Positions 15,306 through 22,960 of a stretch of DNA of 64,000 bases are shown here, piece after piece. The notes beneath the pieces were generated by a model. It did no database searches. It was not told the DNA's origin and saw only the letters and a list, made by a program, of their open reading frames with translations. The stretch lies in assembly GCA_041396705.1 (NCBI GenBank), contig JAWKYB010000021.1, positions 1 to 64,000 of the forward strand. The letters run 5' to 3'. Source of the stretch: Alphaproteobacteria bacterium (GTDB taxonomy: Bacteria > Pseudomonadota > Alphaproteobacteria > CALKHQ01). The stretch's first letter is position 1. The number at the start of each line of letters is the position of its first letter. The translations under genes were made by a program, and so were the position numbers.

Positions 15306-16811
15306 ATGAACATCGCCGCCCTGCTCGAATCGCTCCATGTGCCGGCGGAAGCCGTCGGCGGCGGCGGGCTGGAGGTCCGCACCCCGATCGACGGCAGCGT
15401 CATCGGCAGCGTCGCGGTCGACGCGCCCGACGCGGTCGACCGCAAGATCGAGCGGGCCGGCGCGGCCTTCGCGGCATGGCGGCAGGTACCGGCGCCGCGG
15501 CGCGGCGAGCTGATCCGGCTGTTCGGCGACGAGCTGCGCGCGCACAAGGCCGAACTCGGTGCGCTGGTCACGGTCGAGGCCGGCAAGATCGCCGAGGAAG
15601 GCCGCGGCGAAGTGCAGGAGATGATCGACATCTGCGACTTCGCGGTCGGGCTGTCGCGCCAGCTCTACGGGCTGACCATCGCCAGCGAGCGGCCGGGCCA
15701 CGCGCTGCGCGAGACCTGGCATCCGCTCGGTCCGATCGCAGTGATCTCCGCCTTCAACTTCCCGGTCGCGGTGTGGTCGTGGAACTTCGCGCTGGCCATC
15801 GTCTGCGGCGACCCGGTGATCTGGAAGCCGTCGGAGAAGACGCCGCTGACCGCGCTGGCCTGCCAGACCCTGTTCACCCGCGCCACCGCCCGCTTCGACG
15901 GCGCGCCGTCCGGGCTGAGCCAGCTGGCCATCGGCGGCCGCGAGGTCGGCCAGCAGCTGGCCGGCGACGCCCGCCTGCCGCTGGTCAGCGCCACCGGCAG
16001 CTGCCGCATGGGCCGCGAGCTCGGCCCCACGGTGGCCGGGCGCTTCGGCCGCGCGCTGCTGGAGCTCGGCGGCAACAACGCCATGATCGTGGCGCCATCG
16101 GCCGACCTCGACCTCGCCGTCCGCGCCATCGTGTTCTCGGCCGCCGGCACCGCCGGCCAGCGCTGCACCACGCTGCGCAGGCTGATCGTGCACGACGACG
16201 TCTACGACAGCCTGATCGGCCGGCTGAAGGCGGCCTACGGCCAGATCGCGGTCGGCGACCCGCGCGAGGCCGGCACCCTGGTCGGGCCGCTGATCGACGA
16301 GGGCGCGCTCGGCCGGATGGAGGATGCGCTCGACCGCGTGCGCGGCGAGGGCGGCACCGTGCACGGCGGCGAGCGGGTCGCGGTCGACGGCATCGCCGAC
16401 GGCTGCTACGTGCGCCCGGCGCTGGTCGAGATGCCCGGCCAGACCGACACGGTGCGCGAGGAGACCTTCGCGCCGATCCTCTACGCCATGCGCTACCGCG
16501 ACTTCGCCGAGGCGATCGCGCTGCAGAACGAGGTGCCGCAGGGCCTGTCGTCCTGCGTCTTCACCAACGACGTGCGCGAGGCGGAAACGTTCCTGTCGGC
16601 GACCGGCAGCGATTGCGGCATCGCCAACGTCAACGTCGGCCCGTCGGGGGCGGAGATCGGCGGCGCCTTCGGCGGCGAGAAGGACACCGGCGGCGGCCGC
16701 GAATCCGGCTCCGACGCCTGGAAGGCCTACATGCGCCGCCAGACCAACACCGTGAACTACTCCCGCGCCCTGCCGCTGGCCCAAGGCATCAACTTCGACA
16801 TCGGCGGGTAG
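15306..16811 (+). CDS. Aldehyde dehydrogenase, ALDH7/alpha-aminoadipate semialdehyde dehydrogenase type
   Basis: A 501-residue NAD(P)-dependent aldehyde dehydrogenase. It has the cofactor segment PLGPIAVISAFNFPVAVW around residue 140, the catalytic Glu253 in L-E-L-G-G-N-N, the nucleophile Cys287 in GQRCTT, and EETFAPILY and ESGSDAWKAYMRRQTNT near the end. The G-N-N-A after the glutamate and the C-terminal pattern match antiquitin/AmaB enzymes, which oxidise alpha-aminoadipate semialdehyde in lysine catabolism. Other semialdehyde substrates are possible. No lysine-degradation neighbour is present. ATG 15306 begins after a GAGGGAACC stretch. A hairpin repeat just downstream separates it from the convergent GIY-YIG gene. 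Confidence 0.92.
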   Translation: MNIAALLESLHVPAEAVGGGGLEVRTPIDGSVIGSVAVDAPDAVDRKIERAGAAFAAWRQVPAPRRGELIRLFGDELRAHKAELGALVTVEAGKIAEEGRGEVQEMIDICDFAVGLSRQLYGLTIASERPGHALRETWHPLGPIAVISAFNFPVAVWSWNFALAIVCGDPVIWKPSEKTPLTALACQTLFTRATARFDGAPSGLSQLAIGGREVGQQLAGDARLPLVSATGSCRMGRELGPTVAGRFGRALLELGGNNAMIVAPSADLDLAVRAIVFSAAGTAGQRCTTLRRLIVHDDVYDSLIGRLKAAYGQIAVGDPREAGTLVGPLIDEGALGRMEDALDRVRGEGGTVHGGERVAVDGIADGCYVRPALVEMPGQTDTVREETFAPILYAMRYRDFAEAIALQNEVPQGLSSCVFTNDVREAETFLSATGSDCGIANVNVGPSGAEIGGAFGGEKDTGGGRESGSDAWKAYMRRQTNTVNYSRALPLAQGINFDIGG

Positions 16812-16821
16812 GATCCCCGCC

Positions 16822-16849
16822 ACTGTCGTCCTCGCCCTTGCGGCGAGGA
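16822..16849. repeat. Left arm of a 28-bp inverted repeat flanking the GIY-YIG gene
   Basis: A 28-bp sequence with an internal hairpin, CCTCGCC-cttgc-GGCGAGG (16830-16848), preceded by ACTGTCGT. It matches the reverse complement of 17175-17202 at 27 of 28 positions. It lies in the convergent gap after the aldehyde dehydrogenase and could also serve as its terminator. Confidence 0.85.
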
Positions 16850-16859
16850 CCACTTGCGC

Positions 16860-17153
16860 CTACCGCAGAATGGCCGGCCAGAGATCTTCCCAGAACCGGA
16901 TGTCGCGCTCGATCAACTCGATCTTGCGGTCGCGTCCGTAGCGCCTCAGCCGCTTCTCGCGCGCGATTGCCTGGTTCACATCGTCATGGGGCTCGAAATA
17001 CACTAGCCGCTTGACCGCATATCGCTTCGTGAATCCAGGGGCCAAGCCTTCCCGATGCTCCCAGACCCGCCGGACAAGGTCGTTGGTCACGCCGATATGC
17101 AGCGTGCCGTAGGGCTTGCTCGCCAGCATGTAGACATAATAGGCCATCGACAT
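16860..17153 (-). CDS. GIY-YIG nuclease superfamily protein (UPF0213-like)
   Basis: A 97-residue single-domain GIY-YIG protein. The family core is visible: YYVYMLASKPYGTLHIGVTNDLVRR (the GIY and YIG strands appear as VYM and HIG), then the arginine-containing helix VWEHREG, and NQAIAREKRLRRYGRDRKIELIE with the conserved Glu. Small proteins of this family are common in bacterial chromosomes; nuclease activity is assumed, and the biological role is unknown. The start is ATG 17153 or ATG 17147. The gene is enclosed by a 28-bp inverted hairpin repeat, which hints at a small mobile or formerly mobile unit. The coding strand is opposite to both flanking genes. Confidence 0.88.
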   Translation of the reverse strand: MSMAYYVYMLASKPYGTLHIGVTNDLVRRVWEHREGLAPGFTKRYAVKRLVYFEPHDDVNQAIAREKRLRRYGRDRKIELIERDIRFWEDLWPAILR

Positions 17154-17174
17154 CCAACTGGGCGGCGCGATGGA

Positions 17175-17202
17175 TCCTCGCCGCAAGGGCGAGCACGACA
17201 GT
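17175..17202. repeat. Right arm of a 28-bp inverted repeat flanking the GIY-YIG gene
   Basis: Reverse-complement copy of 16822-16849 with one mismatch, again containing a CTCGCC/GGCGAG hairpin. It lies 21 bp upstream of the GIY-YIG start and 43 bp before the patatin start, in the divergent gap, so unlike the left arm it cannot simply be a terminator for neighbouring genes. Confidence 0.85.
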
Positions 17203-17245
17203 CGAGCGTTGAAGTGCAAGTGCGTATGTCGCAGCGACTTTGCCC

Positions 17246-18259
17246 ATGCCCGTGAAGACCATCAACCTGGCGCTGCAGGGCGGCGGGTCGCACGGGGCGT
17301 TCACCTGGGGTGCGCTCGACCGGCTGCTCGAGGACGAGCGTATCGAGATCGAGGCGATCAGCGGCACCAGCGCCGGCGCGATGAACGCCGCGGTGCTGGC
17401 CAACGGCATGCGGGTCGGCGGGCGCAAGGCCGCGGCGGCGGCGCTGGAGGCGTTCTGGCGGCGGATGGCGACGATCGGCCGGTTCGGGCCGTTCCCGCGC
17501 ACGCCGCTCGACCGGCTGACCGCCGGCTGGAACCTGGATTCCTCGCCGGTCTATTTCACCTTCGACCTGCTGTCGCGGCTGTTCTCGCCCTACCAGTTCA
17601 ACCCGTTCGACTGGAACCCGCTGCGCACCGTGCTGGCCGAGCAGGTGGATTTCGCCGCCCTGCGCGCGCGCTGCCATCCGAAGGTGTTCGTCTGCGCCAC
17701 CAGCGTGATCAGCGGCAAGATCAAGGTGTTCGGGCCCGACGAGCTGAGCCTCGACGCCTGCATGGCCTCGGCCTGCCTGCCCTTCCTCTACAAGGCGGTC
17801 GAGATCGACGGCGACGCCTTCTGGGACGGCGGCTATTCCGGCAATCCCGCGATCTTCCCGCTGATCTACAACGCATCGGCGCGCGACATCATGCTGGTGC
17901 AGATCAACCCGATCCGCCGCGCCGAAATCCCGACGACGCCGAACGCCATCGTCGACCGGCTGAACGAGATCACCTTCAACGCCGGGCTGATGAAGGAGAT
18001 GCGGGCGATCGAGTTCGTCTCGCGGCTGCTGCACGAGAACCGGGTCGACGAAAGCCGCTACAAGCGCCTGCACGTGCACATGGTCGACGGCGCCGACGAT
18101 CTCTACGACCTCGGCCATACCAGCAAGCTGAACGCCGACTGGGACTTCCTCAGCTATCTGCACGACCTGGGCCACGCCAACGCCGGCCGCTGGCTCGACG
18201 CTCATTTCGACGACCTCGGCCGGCGCACCACCATCGACCTGGCCGCGGTGTTCCTTTGA
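17246..18259 (+). CDS. Patatin-like phospholipase
   Basis: A 337-residue lipid acyl hydrolase with the patatin Ser-Asp dyad: oxyanion motif LALQGGGSHGAF (residues 8-19), nucleophile Ser42 in G-T-S-A-G, and Asp194 in D-G-G-Y. It should release fatty acids from membrane or storage lipids. No signal peptide, transmembrane segment or beta-barrel domain is present, so it is predicted cytoplasmic. A TTG six bases upstream is in frame, but ATG 17246 is the natural start and begins just before the core strand. Its stop codon overlaps the TTG start of the EamA transporter (TTGA), so the two are translationally coupled. Confidence 0.93.
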   Translation: MPVKTINLALQGGGSHGAFTWGALDRLLEDERIEIEAISGTSAGAMNAAVLANGMRVGGRKAAAAALEAFWRRMATIGRFGPFPRTPLDRLTAGWNLDSSPVYFTFDLLSRLFSPYQFNPFDWNPLRTVLAEQVDFAALRARCHPKVFVCATSVISGKIKVFGPDELSLDACMASACLPFLYKAVEIDGDAFWDGGYSGNPAIFPLIYNASARDIMLVQINPIRRAEIPTTPNAIVDRLNEITFNAGLMKEMRAIEFVSRLLHENRVDESRYKRLHVHMVDGADDLYDLGHTSKLNADWDFLSYLHDLGHANAGRWLDAHFDDLGRRTTIDLAAVFL

Positions 18260-19161
18260 CCGCCGCGACCGAGCGGGCCCGCACCGCGCCGCCCTGGGCG
18301 CCGTTGGCGCTGCTGCTGGGGCTGGGCACCATCTGGGGCGTCATGCTGGTGATGGGCCGGCAGGCGACCGCCGACGGCGTACCGCCGATGGCCTTCGCCT
18401 TCTGGAACTGCGTCGGCGGTGCTACGATCATCGCCGGCGTGGCCCGCCTGCGCCGCGTGCCGCTGACGGTCGACGCGCGCCACCTGCGCTACTACGCCAT
18501 CGCCGGCCTGATCTCGACCGCCTTCCCCAACACCCTGGCCTTCACCGTGGTCGCGCCGATCGGCACCGGGCTGACCGGGGTGCTCTATGCGCTGTCGCCG
18601 CTGTTCACCTACGCCTTCGCCATGGCTGTCCGCATCGACCGGTTCGACCCGCTGCGCAGCGCCGGCCTGGCCATGGGCCTGGCCGGCACCCTGCTGATCC
18701 TGCTGCCGCAGTCCAGCCTGCCCAGCCCCGAGGCGCTGCACTGGGTGCTGCTCGGCCTGGTCATGCCGGTGGCGCTCGCCAGCGGCAACGTCTATCGCAA
18801 CATCGCCTGGCCGCCGGGGGCGCACCCGATCACGCTCGCGGTCGGCATGCTGGTTGCGGCGGCGTTGTGGCTGACGCCGGCGATGCTCGTCACCGACGCC
18901 TTCTACTGGCCGCTGCCGCCGGCCGACCTGGGCGACTGGTCGACGGTGGCGATCTTCTTCGTCGGCGGGCTGATCTACATCCTCTATTTCGAACTGCAGC
19001 GGCTGGCCGGGCCGGTCTATTTCAGCCAGATCAGCTACGTCATCACCGCGTCCGGCGTGGTGTTCGGCATGGCGGTATTCAGCGAGCGCCACGCCATCTG
19101 GGTCTGGCTCGCCATCGCGGTGATCTGTGGCGGCATCCTCTTGGTCAACAGGCGTCGCTGA
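18256..19161 (+). CDS. EamA/DMT-family transporter
   Basis: A 301-residue membrane protein with about ten transmembrane helices in two EamA repeats. The first repeat starts with PLALLLGLGTIWGVMLVMGR and includes ISTAFPNTLAFTVVAPIGTGLTGVLYALSP. The second includes YILYFELQRLAGPVYFSQISYVITASGVVFG and ends in an arginine-rich tail. Such carriers export or import amino acids, metabolites or drugs; the substrate cannot be predicted. The only start that gives the complete first helix is TTG 18256, overlapping the patatin stop as TTGA; no ATG or GTG is available in frame nearby. Coupling to a phospholipase is unusual but may be only positional. Confidence 0.88.
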   Translation: MTAATERARTAPPWAPLALLLGLGTIWGVMLVMGRQATADGVPPMAFAFWNCVGGATIIAGVARLRRVPLTVDARHLRYYAIAGLISTAFPNTLAFTVVAPIGTGLTGVLYALSPLFTYAFAMAVRIDRFDPLRSAGLAMGLAGTLLILLPQSSLPSPEALHWVLLGLVMPVALASGNVYRNIAWPPGAHPITLAVGMLVAAALWLTPAMLVTDAFYWPLPPADLGDWSTVAIFFVGGLIYILYFELQRLAGPVYFSQISYVITASGVVFGMAVFSERHAIWVWLAIAVICGGILLVNRRR

Positions 19162-19163
19162 AC

Positions 19164-19179
19164 GTTTCTGTACGGAAAC
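19164..19179. promoter_or_regulatory. Palindromic operator candidate upstream of wrbA
   Basis: GTTTCTGTACGGAAAC is a 16-bp palindrome centred on GTAC with one mismatched pair. It lies 115 bp before wrbA and just after the EamA stop, in an AT-rich stretch. Quinone reductase genes are often controlled by HxlR- or TetR-type regulators at such sites. No regulator gene is adjacent, so the binding protein is unknown. Confidence 0.4.
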
Positions 19180-19294
19180 AAAAAGTTATCGGATGAGCGA
19201 CTAGTCCGGCGGCACCGCAGCGCCTAAGTCCGGTTGCAGGCGACGACCGGGGCACCCCGCCTCCGCAACGACGGCCTGAGCAAGGGAGCACCCG

Positions 19295-19897
19295 ATGACC
19301 CGCATCCTCGTGCTGTACTACAGCAGCTATGGCCACATCGCGGCGATGGCGAAGGCGGCGGCCGAGGGCGCCGCCGGCGTCGACGGCGTCGAGGTCGCGA
19401 TCCGTCGCGTGCCCGAACTGGTGCCGGCCGACGTAGCCGAGAAGTCCGGCTATCGGATCGAGGCGGACGTGCCGGTCGCCGCCGTGGCCGAACTGGCCGA
19501 CTACGACGGCATCCTGTTCGGCACGCCGACCCGCTTTGGCAACATGGCGTCGCAGATGCGCAACTTCCTGGACCAGGCCGGCGGGCTGTGGGCGCAGAAC
19601 AAGCTGGTCGGCAAGCCGGCCGGCGTGTTCACCAGCTCGGCCACCCAGCACGGCGGCCAGGAGAGCACGATCCTCTCGTTCCACACCACGCTGCTGCACC
19701 TCGGCATGGTGATCGTCGGCCTGCCCTACACCGCGACCGAGCAGATGACGCTGGACGAGATCACCGGCGGGACGCCCTACGGCGCCTCGACCATCGCCGG
19801 CGGCGACGGCAGCCGCCGGCCCAGTGCCCGCGAGCTCGGCCTTGCCCGCTTCCAGGGCGCGCATCTGGCCGCCATCGCCGCCAAGCTGGCGGCCTGA
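19295..19897 (+). CDS. wrbA: NAD(P)H:quinone oxidoreductase, WrbA type
   Basis: A 200-residue flavodoxin-like enzyme that reduces quinones by two electrons using NAD(P)H and FMN, avoiding semiquinones. It shows the FMN phosphate loop [12 protein letters not shown] at residues 8-19, the [19 protein letters not shown] segment around residue 77-95, and [27 protein letters not shown], all diagnostic of WrbA. The C-terminal [17 protein letters not shown] loop is also conserved. ATG 19295 follows AAGGGAG. It is followed after 11 bp by a glutathionyl-hydroquinone reductase gene, so the pair forms a quinone-detoxification unit. A palindrome at 19164 may be its operator. Confidence 0.96.
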   Translation: MTRILVLYYSSYGHIAAMAKAAAEGAAGVDGVEVAIRRVPELVPADVAEKSGYRIEADVPVAAVAELADYDGILFGTPTRFGNMASQMRNFLDQAGGLWAQNKLVGKPAGVFTSSATQHGGQESTILSFHTTLLHLGMVIVGLPYTATEQMTLDEITGGTPYGASTIAGGDGSRRPSARELGLARFQGAHLAAIAAKLAA

Positions 19898-19908
19898 GGA
19901 GGCCGGCG

Positions 19909-20910
19909 ATGGGGCTGCTGGTCGACGGCGTCTGGCGCGACCGCTGGTACGAGACCGACAAATCGGGTGGCCGGTTCGAGCGGCCGCAGACCCGGTTCCG
20001 CGACTGGGTGACGGCGGACGGCACCGGCGCGCCGGCGGGACGCAAGGCCTATCCGGCGGCGGCCGGGCGCTATCACCTCTACGTCTCGCTGGCCTGTCCG
20101 TGGGCGCACCGCACGCTGATCGCCCGCGCCCTGAAGCGGCTGGAGGGCGCGGTCTCGGTCTCGGTGGTGGACCCGTTCATGGGCGCCGACGGCTGGCAGT
20201 TCACCGAAGCGCCGGGCGCCGTGCCCGACACGGTCAACGGCGCCTGCTACCTGCGCGAGATCTACCTGATGGCCGACCCGCACTACACCGGCCGGGTGAC
20301 CGTGCCGGTGCTGTGGGACCGCGAGACCGGCACCGTCGTCAACAACGAGTCGGCCGAGATTCTGCGCATGTTCAACGGCGCGTTCGACGGCGTCGGCGGC
20401 GACGCCGGCAACGCGGCGCTCGACCTCTATCCGGCGGACCTGCGCGACGCGATCGATGCCGTCAACGCGCGGGTCTACGAGACGGTCAACAACGGCGTCT
20501 ACCGCTGCGGCTTCGCCACCACCCAGGCGGCCTATGACGAGGCGGTCGGTCCGCTGTTCGACACCCTGGACTGGCTGGAGCGGCGGCTGTCGGACCGGCG
20601 CTATCTGCTCGGCGACCGCATCACCGAGGCCGACTGGCGGCTGTTCACCACGCTGGTCCGCTTCGACCCGGTCTATGTCGGGCACTTCAAGTGCAACCTG
20701 CGCCGGCTGGTCGACTACCCCAACCTCTGGGCCTACACCCGCGAGCTCTACCAGTGGCCGGGGGTGGCCGCCACCGTGAATTTCGACCACATCCGCCGTC
20801 ACTACTACACCAGTCACGAGAGCATCAATCCGCACCGGATCGTGCCGCGCGGGCCCGCCATCGACTTCGCCGCACCGCACGACCGCGGCCGGCTGGCCGC
20901 GGCTGTCTGA
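19909..20910 (+). CDS. Glutathionyl-hydroquinone reductase (Xi-class glutathione S-transferase, YqjG/ECM4 type)
   Basis: A 333-residue cytoplasmic Xi-class GST that reduces glutathionyl-hydroquinones using a second glutathione. The catalytic Cys63 lies in A-C-P-W-A-H-R-T, the defining motif of the class. Further landmarks are RFRDWVTADG, VPVLWDRETGTVVNNESAEI (glutathione-binding), VYETVNNGVYRCGFATTQAAYDEA, and a C-terminal HYYTSHESINPHRIVPRGP. ATG 19909 with GAGGAGG upstream, 11 bp after wrbA. Together the two enzymes would clear quinones and their glutathione conjugates, which fits an oxidative or aromatic stress role. Confidence 0.95.
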   Translation: MGLLVDGVWRDRWYETDKSGGRFERPQTRFRDWVTADGTGAPAGRKAYPAAAGRYHLYVSLACPWAHRTLIARALKRLEGAVSVSVVDPFMGADGWQFTEAPGAVPDTVNGACYLREIYLMADPHYTGRVTVPVLWDRETGTVVNNESAEILRMFNGAFDGVGGDAGNAALDLYPADLRDAIDAVNARVYETVNNGVYRCGFATTQAAYDEAVGPLFDTLDWLERRLSDRRYLLGDRITEADWRLFTTLVRFDPVYVGHFKCNLRRLVDYPNLWAYTRELYQWPGVAATVNFDHIRRHYYTSHESINPHRIVPRGPAIDFAAPHDRGRLAAAV

Positions 20911-20952
20911 GCTGCCCACCCTCATCGTCCATCAACCAACGGAGAACCTGCC

Positions 20953-21543
20953 ATGAAGCTCGCCGCTTCCCTTGCCGCGTCGCTCGCCCTCGGCCTGATT
21001 GCCCCTGCGGGCGCCGCCGACAGCTTCCAGTTCGACCCCTCGCACACCCAGATCCTGTTCGAGTACGACCATCTCGGCTTCTCGACCACCCAGGGCACGT
21101 TCACCGACTGGCAGGGCACGCTGAGCGTCGACGAGGCCGAACCCGCCAACTCGCGGCTTTCGGTGACCATCGTGGCCGACAGCCTGCACACCGGCTGGGC
21201 GGACCGCGACGCCCACCTGCGCAGCGCCGACTTCTTCGATGTCGCCACCTACCCCACCGTCACCTTCGCCAGCACCGCGGTGGAACGCACCGGCGACGAG
21301 ACGCTGACCGTCGCCGGCGAGATGACCATCCGCGGGACGACGCAGCCGGTTGTGTTCGCGGTCGAGGTCAACGGGTTGGCCGACCATCCGATGACCGGAG
21401 TGCGCACCCTCGGCTTCACGGCAACGACCCAGGTCAGCCGCTCGGCCTTCGGGCTCGGTCTGTTCGCGCCGGCCGTCGGCGACGCGGTCACCATCCGCGT
21501 GTCGGGCGAGGCGACGCTGGCGGAAACCGACCGCGACAGCTAA
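20953..21543 (+). CDS. YceI-family periplasmic lipocalin-like protein (first copy)
   Basis: A 196-residue exported protein with a clear signal peptide (MKLAASLAASLALGLIAPAGAAD). The mature part is a YceI domain: FDPSHTQILFEYDHLGFSTTQGTF, LSVTIVADSLHTGW, HLRSADFFDVATYPTVTFAST, MTIRGTTQPVVFAVEV and VSRSAFGLGLF. YceI proteins are eight-stranded barrels that bind isoprenoid or fatty-acyl chains and are often encoded with cytochrome b561. It has an excellent ribosome site (ACGGAGAA). It begins a three-gene set with the b561 gene and a second YceI gene. An isoprenoid-quinone carrier role is inference from family structures. Confidence 0.92.
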   Translation: MKLAASLAASLALGLIAPAGAADSFQFDPSHTQILFEYDHLGFSTTQGTFTDWQGTLSVDEAEPANSRLSVTIVADSLHTGWADRDAHLRSADFFDVATYPTVTFASTAVERTGDETLTVAGEMTIRGTTQPVVFAVEVNGLADHPMTGVRTLGFTATTQVSRSAFGLGLFAPAVGDAVTIRVSGEATLAETDRDS

Positions 21544-21617
21544 GCCGGGTGACGCCCGTCACTGCCGCCGCCCCGCCCGCCCGCGAGGATCGCGCGCCGA
21601 ACCGGATGGAACGCGCC

Positions 21618-22211
21618 ATGCCCCTTCGCAACACGCCGGACCGCTACGGCGCCGTCGCCCAGGCCCTGCACTGGGCGACGGCGGCGCTGATCGTCGCCAT
21701 GGTCGTCGTCGGCTGGGTGATGGAGGATCTGCCGCTGGCCGAGAAGATGCCGGGCAGCTGGGGCTACGACCTCTACCAGCTGCACAAGTCGTTCGGCTTC
21801 GTCGTGCTTGCGCTGGCGGTGCTGCGGCTGGCCTGGCGCGTGGTCAGTCCGGCCCCGCCGGTGCCGGCGCGTCACGGCCGCGCGCTGGTCTGGGCGGCGC
21901 ACGCCAGCCACATCGCCCTCTATGCGCTGATCTTCGCCATGCCGCTTTCGGGCTGGCTGTTCGTCTCGGCCGACCCGCTGTCGCACACGCTGATCCCGAC
22001 CCGTTTCTTCGACCTGTTCACGGTGCCCAACCTGCTGGACGCCGATGCCGACGCGCGCGATCGCCTGCGCGGCCTGCACGGACTGCTGTCGAACCTGCTG
22101 ATCGCGGTCGTCGCATTGCATGCGGCGGCCGCGCTGGCTCACCATGTCTTCTTCCGCGACAACGTGCTGATTCGCATGCTGCCCTTCGCCCGCCTGCGGC
22201 CGGAGCGGTAG
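21618..22211 (+). CDS. Cytochrome b561-family membrane protein
   Basis: A 197-residue four-helix membrane protein of the bacterial b561 family, expected to bind two b hemes and pass electrons between quinones, superoxide or other periplasmic donors. It starts PLRNTPDRYGAVAQALHWATAALI, with heme-ligand histidines in ALHWATA, LHKSFGF, the HASHIALYALIFAMPLSGW helix, and GLHGLLSN...ALHAAAALAHH. ATG 21618 is chosen because family members begin here; an in-frame ATG lies at 21606. Located 74 bp after one YceI gene and 31 bp before another, a frequent arrangement in proteobacteria. Confidence 0.93.
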   Translation: MPLRNTPDRYGAVAQALHWATAALIVAMVVVGWVMEDLPLAEKMPGSWGYDLYQLHKSFGFVVLALAVLRLAWRVVSPAPPVPARHGRALVWAAHASHIALYALIFAMPLSGWLFVSADPLSHTLIPTRFFDLFTVPNLLDADADARDRLRGLHGLLSNLLIAVVALHAAAALAHHVFFRDNVLIRMLPFARLRPER

Positions 22212-22242
22212 GCGCCTGCCAGCAGAACAGGGAGTTCATCCG

Positions 22243-22812
22243 ATGCCGAGCCTGATGAAGCCCGCCCTCGCCTGTGCGCTGTTGCTGGCTTCCGCCGCCG
22301 GTGCCGGCGCCGCCGACGTCTGGACAGTCGACCCCGCCGACCGCAGCCTGGCCTGGACCGTGTCCTTTTCGGAGAAGCCGCTGGAGGGCCGGTTCGGCGC
22401 ATTCGAGGCCGAGATCGCCTTCGACCCCGCCGACCTGGCCGGCAGCCGCGTCACGGTGACCGTCCAGATCGCCAGCATCGAGGCCGATACGCCGGAGAAG
22501 ACCGAAGAGCTGGTCAAGCCGGAATGGTTCGACGCGGCCGCCTTCCCGACTGCAACCTTTGCGGCTGAAACCTTCCGTGCCCTCGGCGGCGACGCCTATG
22601 AGGCGGACGGCACGCTGACCATTCGCGACCGCAGCCGACCGGTCACATTGCCCTTTACCTTCGCCATCGACGGCGACAGCGCCCGCATCGCCGGCGGGCT
22701 GAGCGTCAACCGCATCGACTACGACGTCGGCCAGGGCGACTGGGCGATCGACGACATCGTCGGCTTCGACGTTGCCATCGCATTCACACTGGCCGCAACC
22801 CGCGGCAACTAG
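22243..22812 (+). CDS. YceI-family periplasmic protein (second copy)
   Basis: A 189-residue exported YceI protein with signal peptide ending AAGAGAADV. The domain is recognisable from VDPADRSLAWTVSFSEKPLEGRFGAFEAEIAFDP, EELVKPEWFDAAAFPTATFAAETF and GTLTIRDRSRPVTLPFTFAI. It is clearly diverged from the copy at 20953 and belongs to the branch usually found next to cytochrome b561, with the EWFD/FPTATF pattern. This suggests that the two copies arose by separate recruitment and not by recent duplication. The function is inferred to be lipid or isoprenoid binding in the periplasm. It closes the three-gene set. Confidence 0.92.
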   Translation: MPSLMKPALACALLLASAAGAGAADVWTVDPADRSLAWTVSFSEKPLEGRFGAFEAEIAFDPADLAGSRVTVTVQIASIEADTPEKTEELVKPEWFDAAAFPTATFAAETFRALGGDAYEADGTLTIRDRSRPVTLPFTFAIDGDSARIAGGLSVNRIDYDVGQGDWAIDDIVGFDVAIAFTLAATRGN

Positions 22813-22845
22813 GCCGGTTTTTCCTCCCGGCGCGCGCAATCCCGG

Positions 22846-22872
22846 TTGACTCCCGGGCCGTTGCGCTATGAC
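22846..22872 (+). promoter_or_regulatory. Possible promoter of the sugar ABC transporter operon
   Basis: TTGACT at 22846-22851 and TATGAC at 22867-22872 with a 15-bp spacer lie about 90 bp upstream of the GTG start of the substrate-binding protein. The TTGACT box matches the alphaproteobacterial -35 consensus, but the spacer is short. The -35 box is flanked by CCCGG and CCCGGG, a possible operator. Confidence 0.35.
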
Positions 22873-22960
22873 ATCGCGGCCACGCGCAAGAGCGATCATA
22901 CGACATCGCCGGAGGCCGGTCCCGGCCACGCGTGCGCGCAATCCTCGGGAGGAAACAGAC

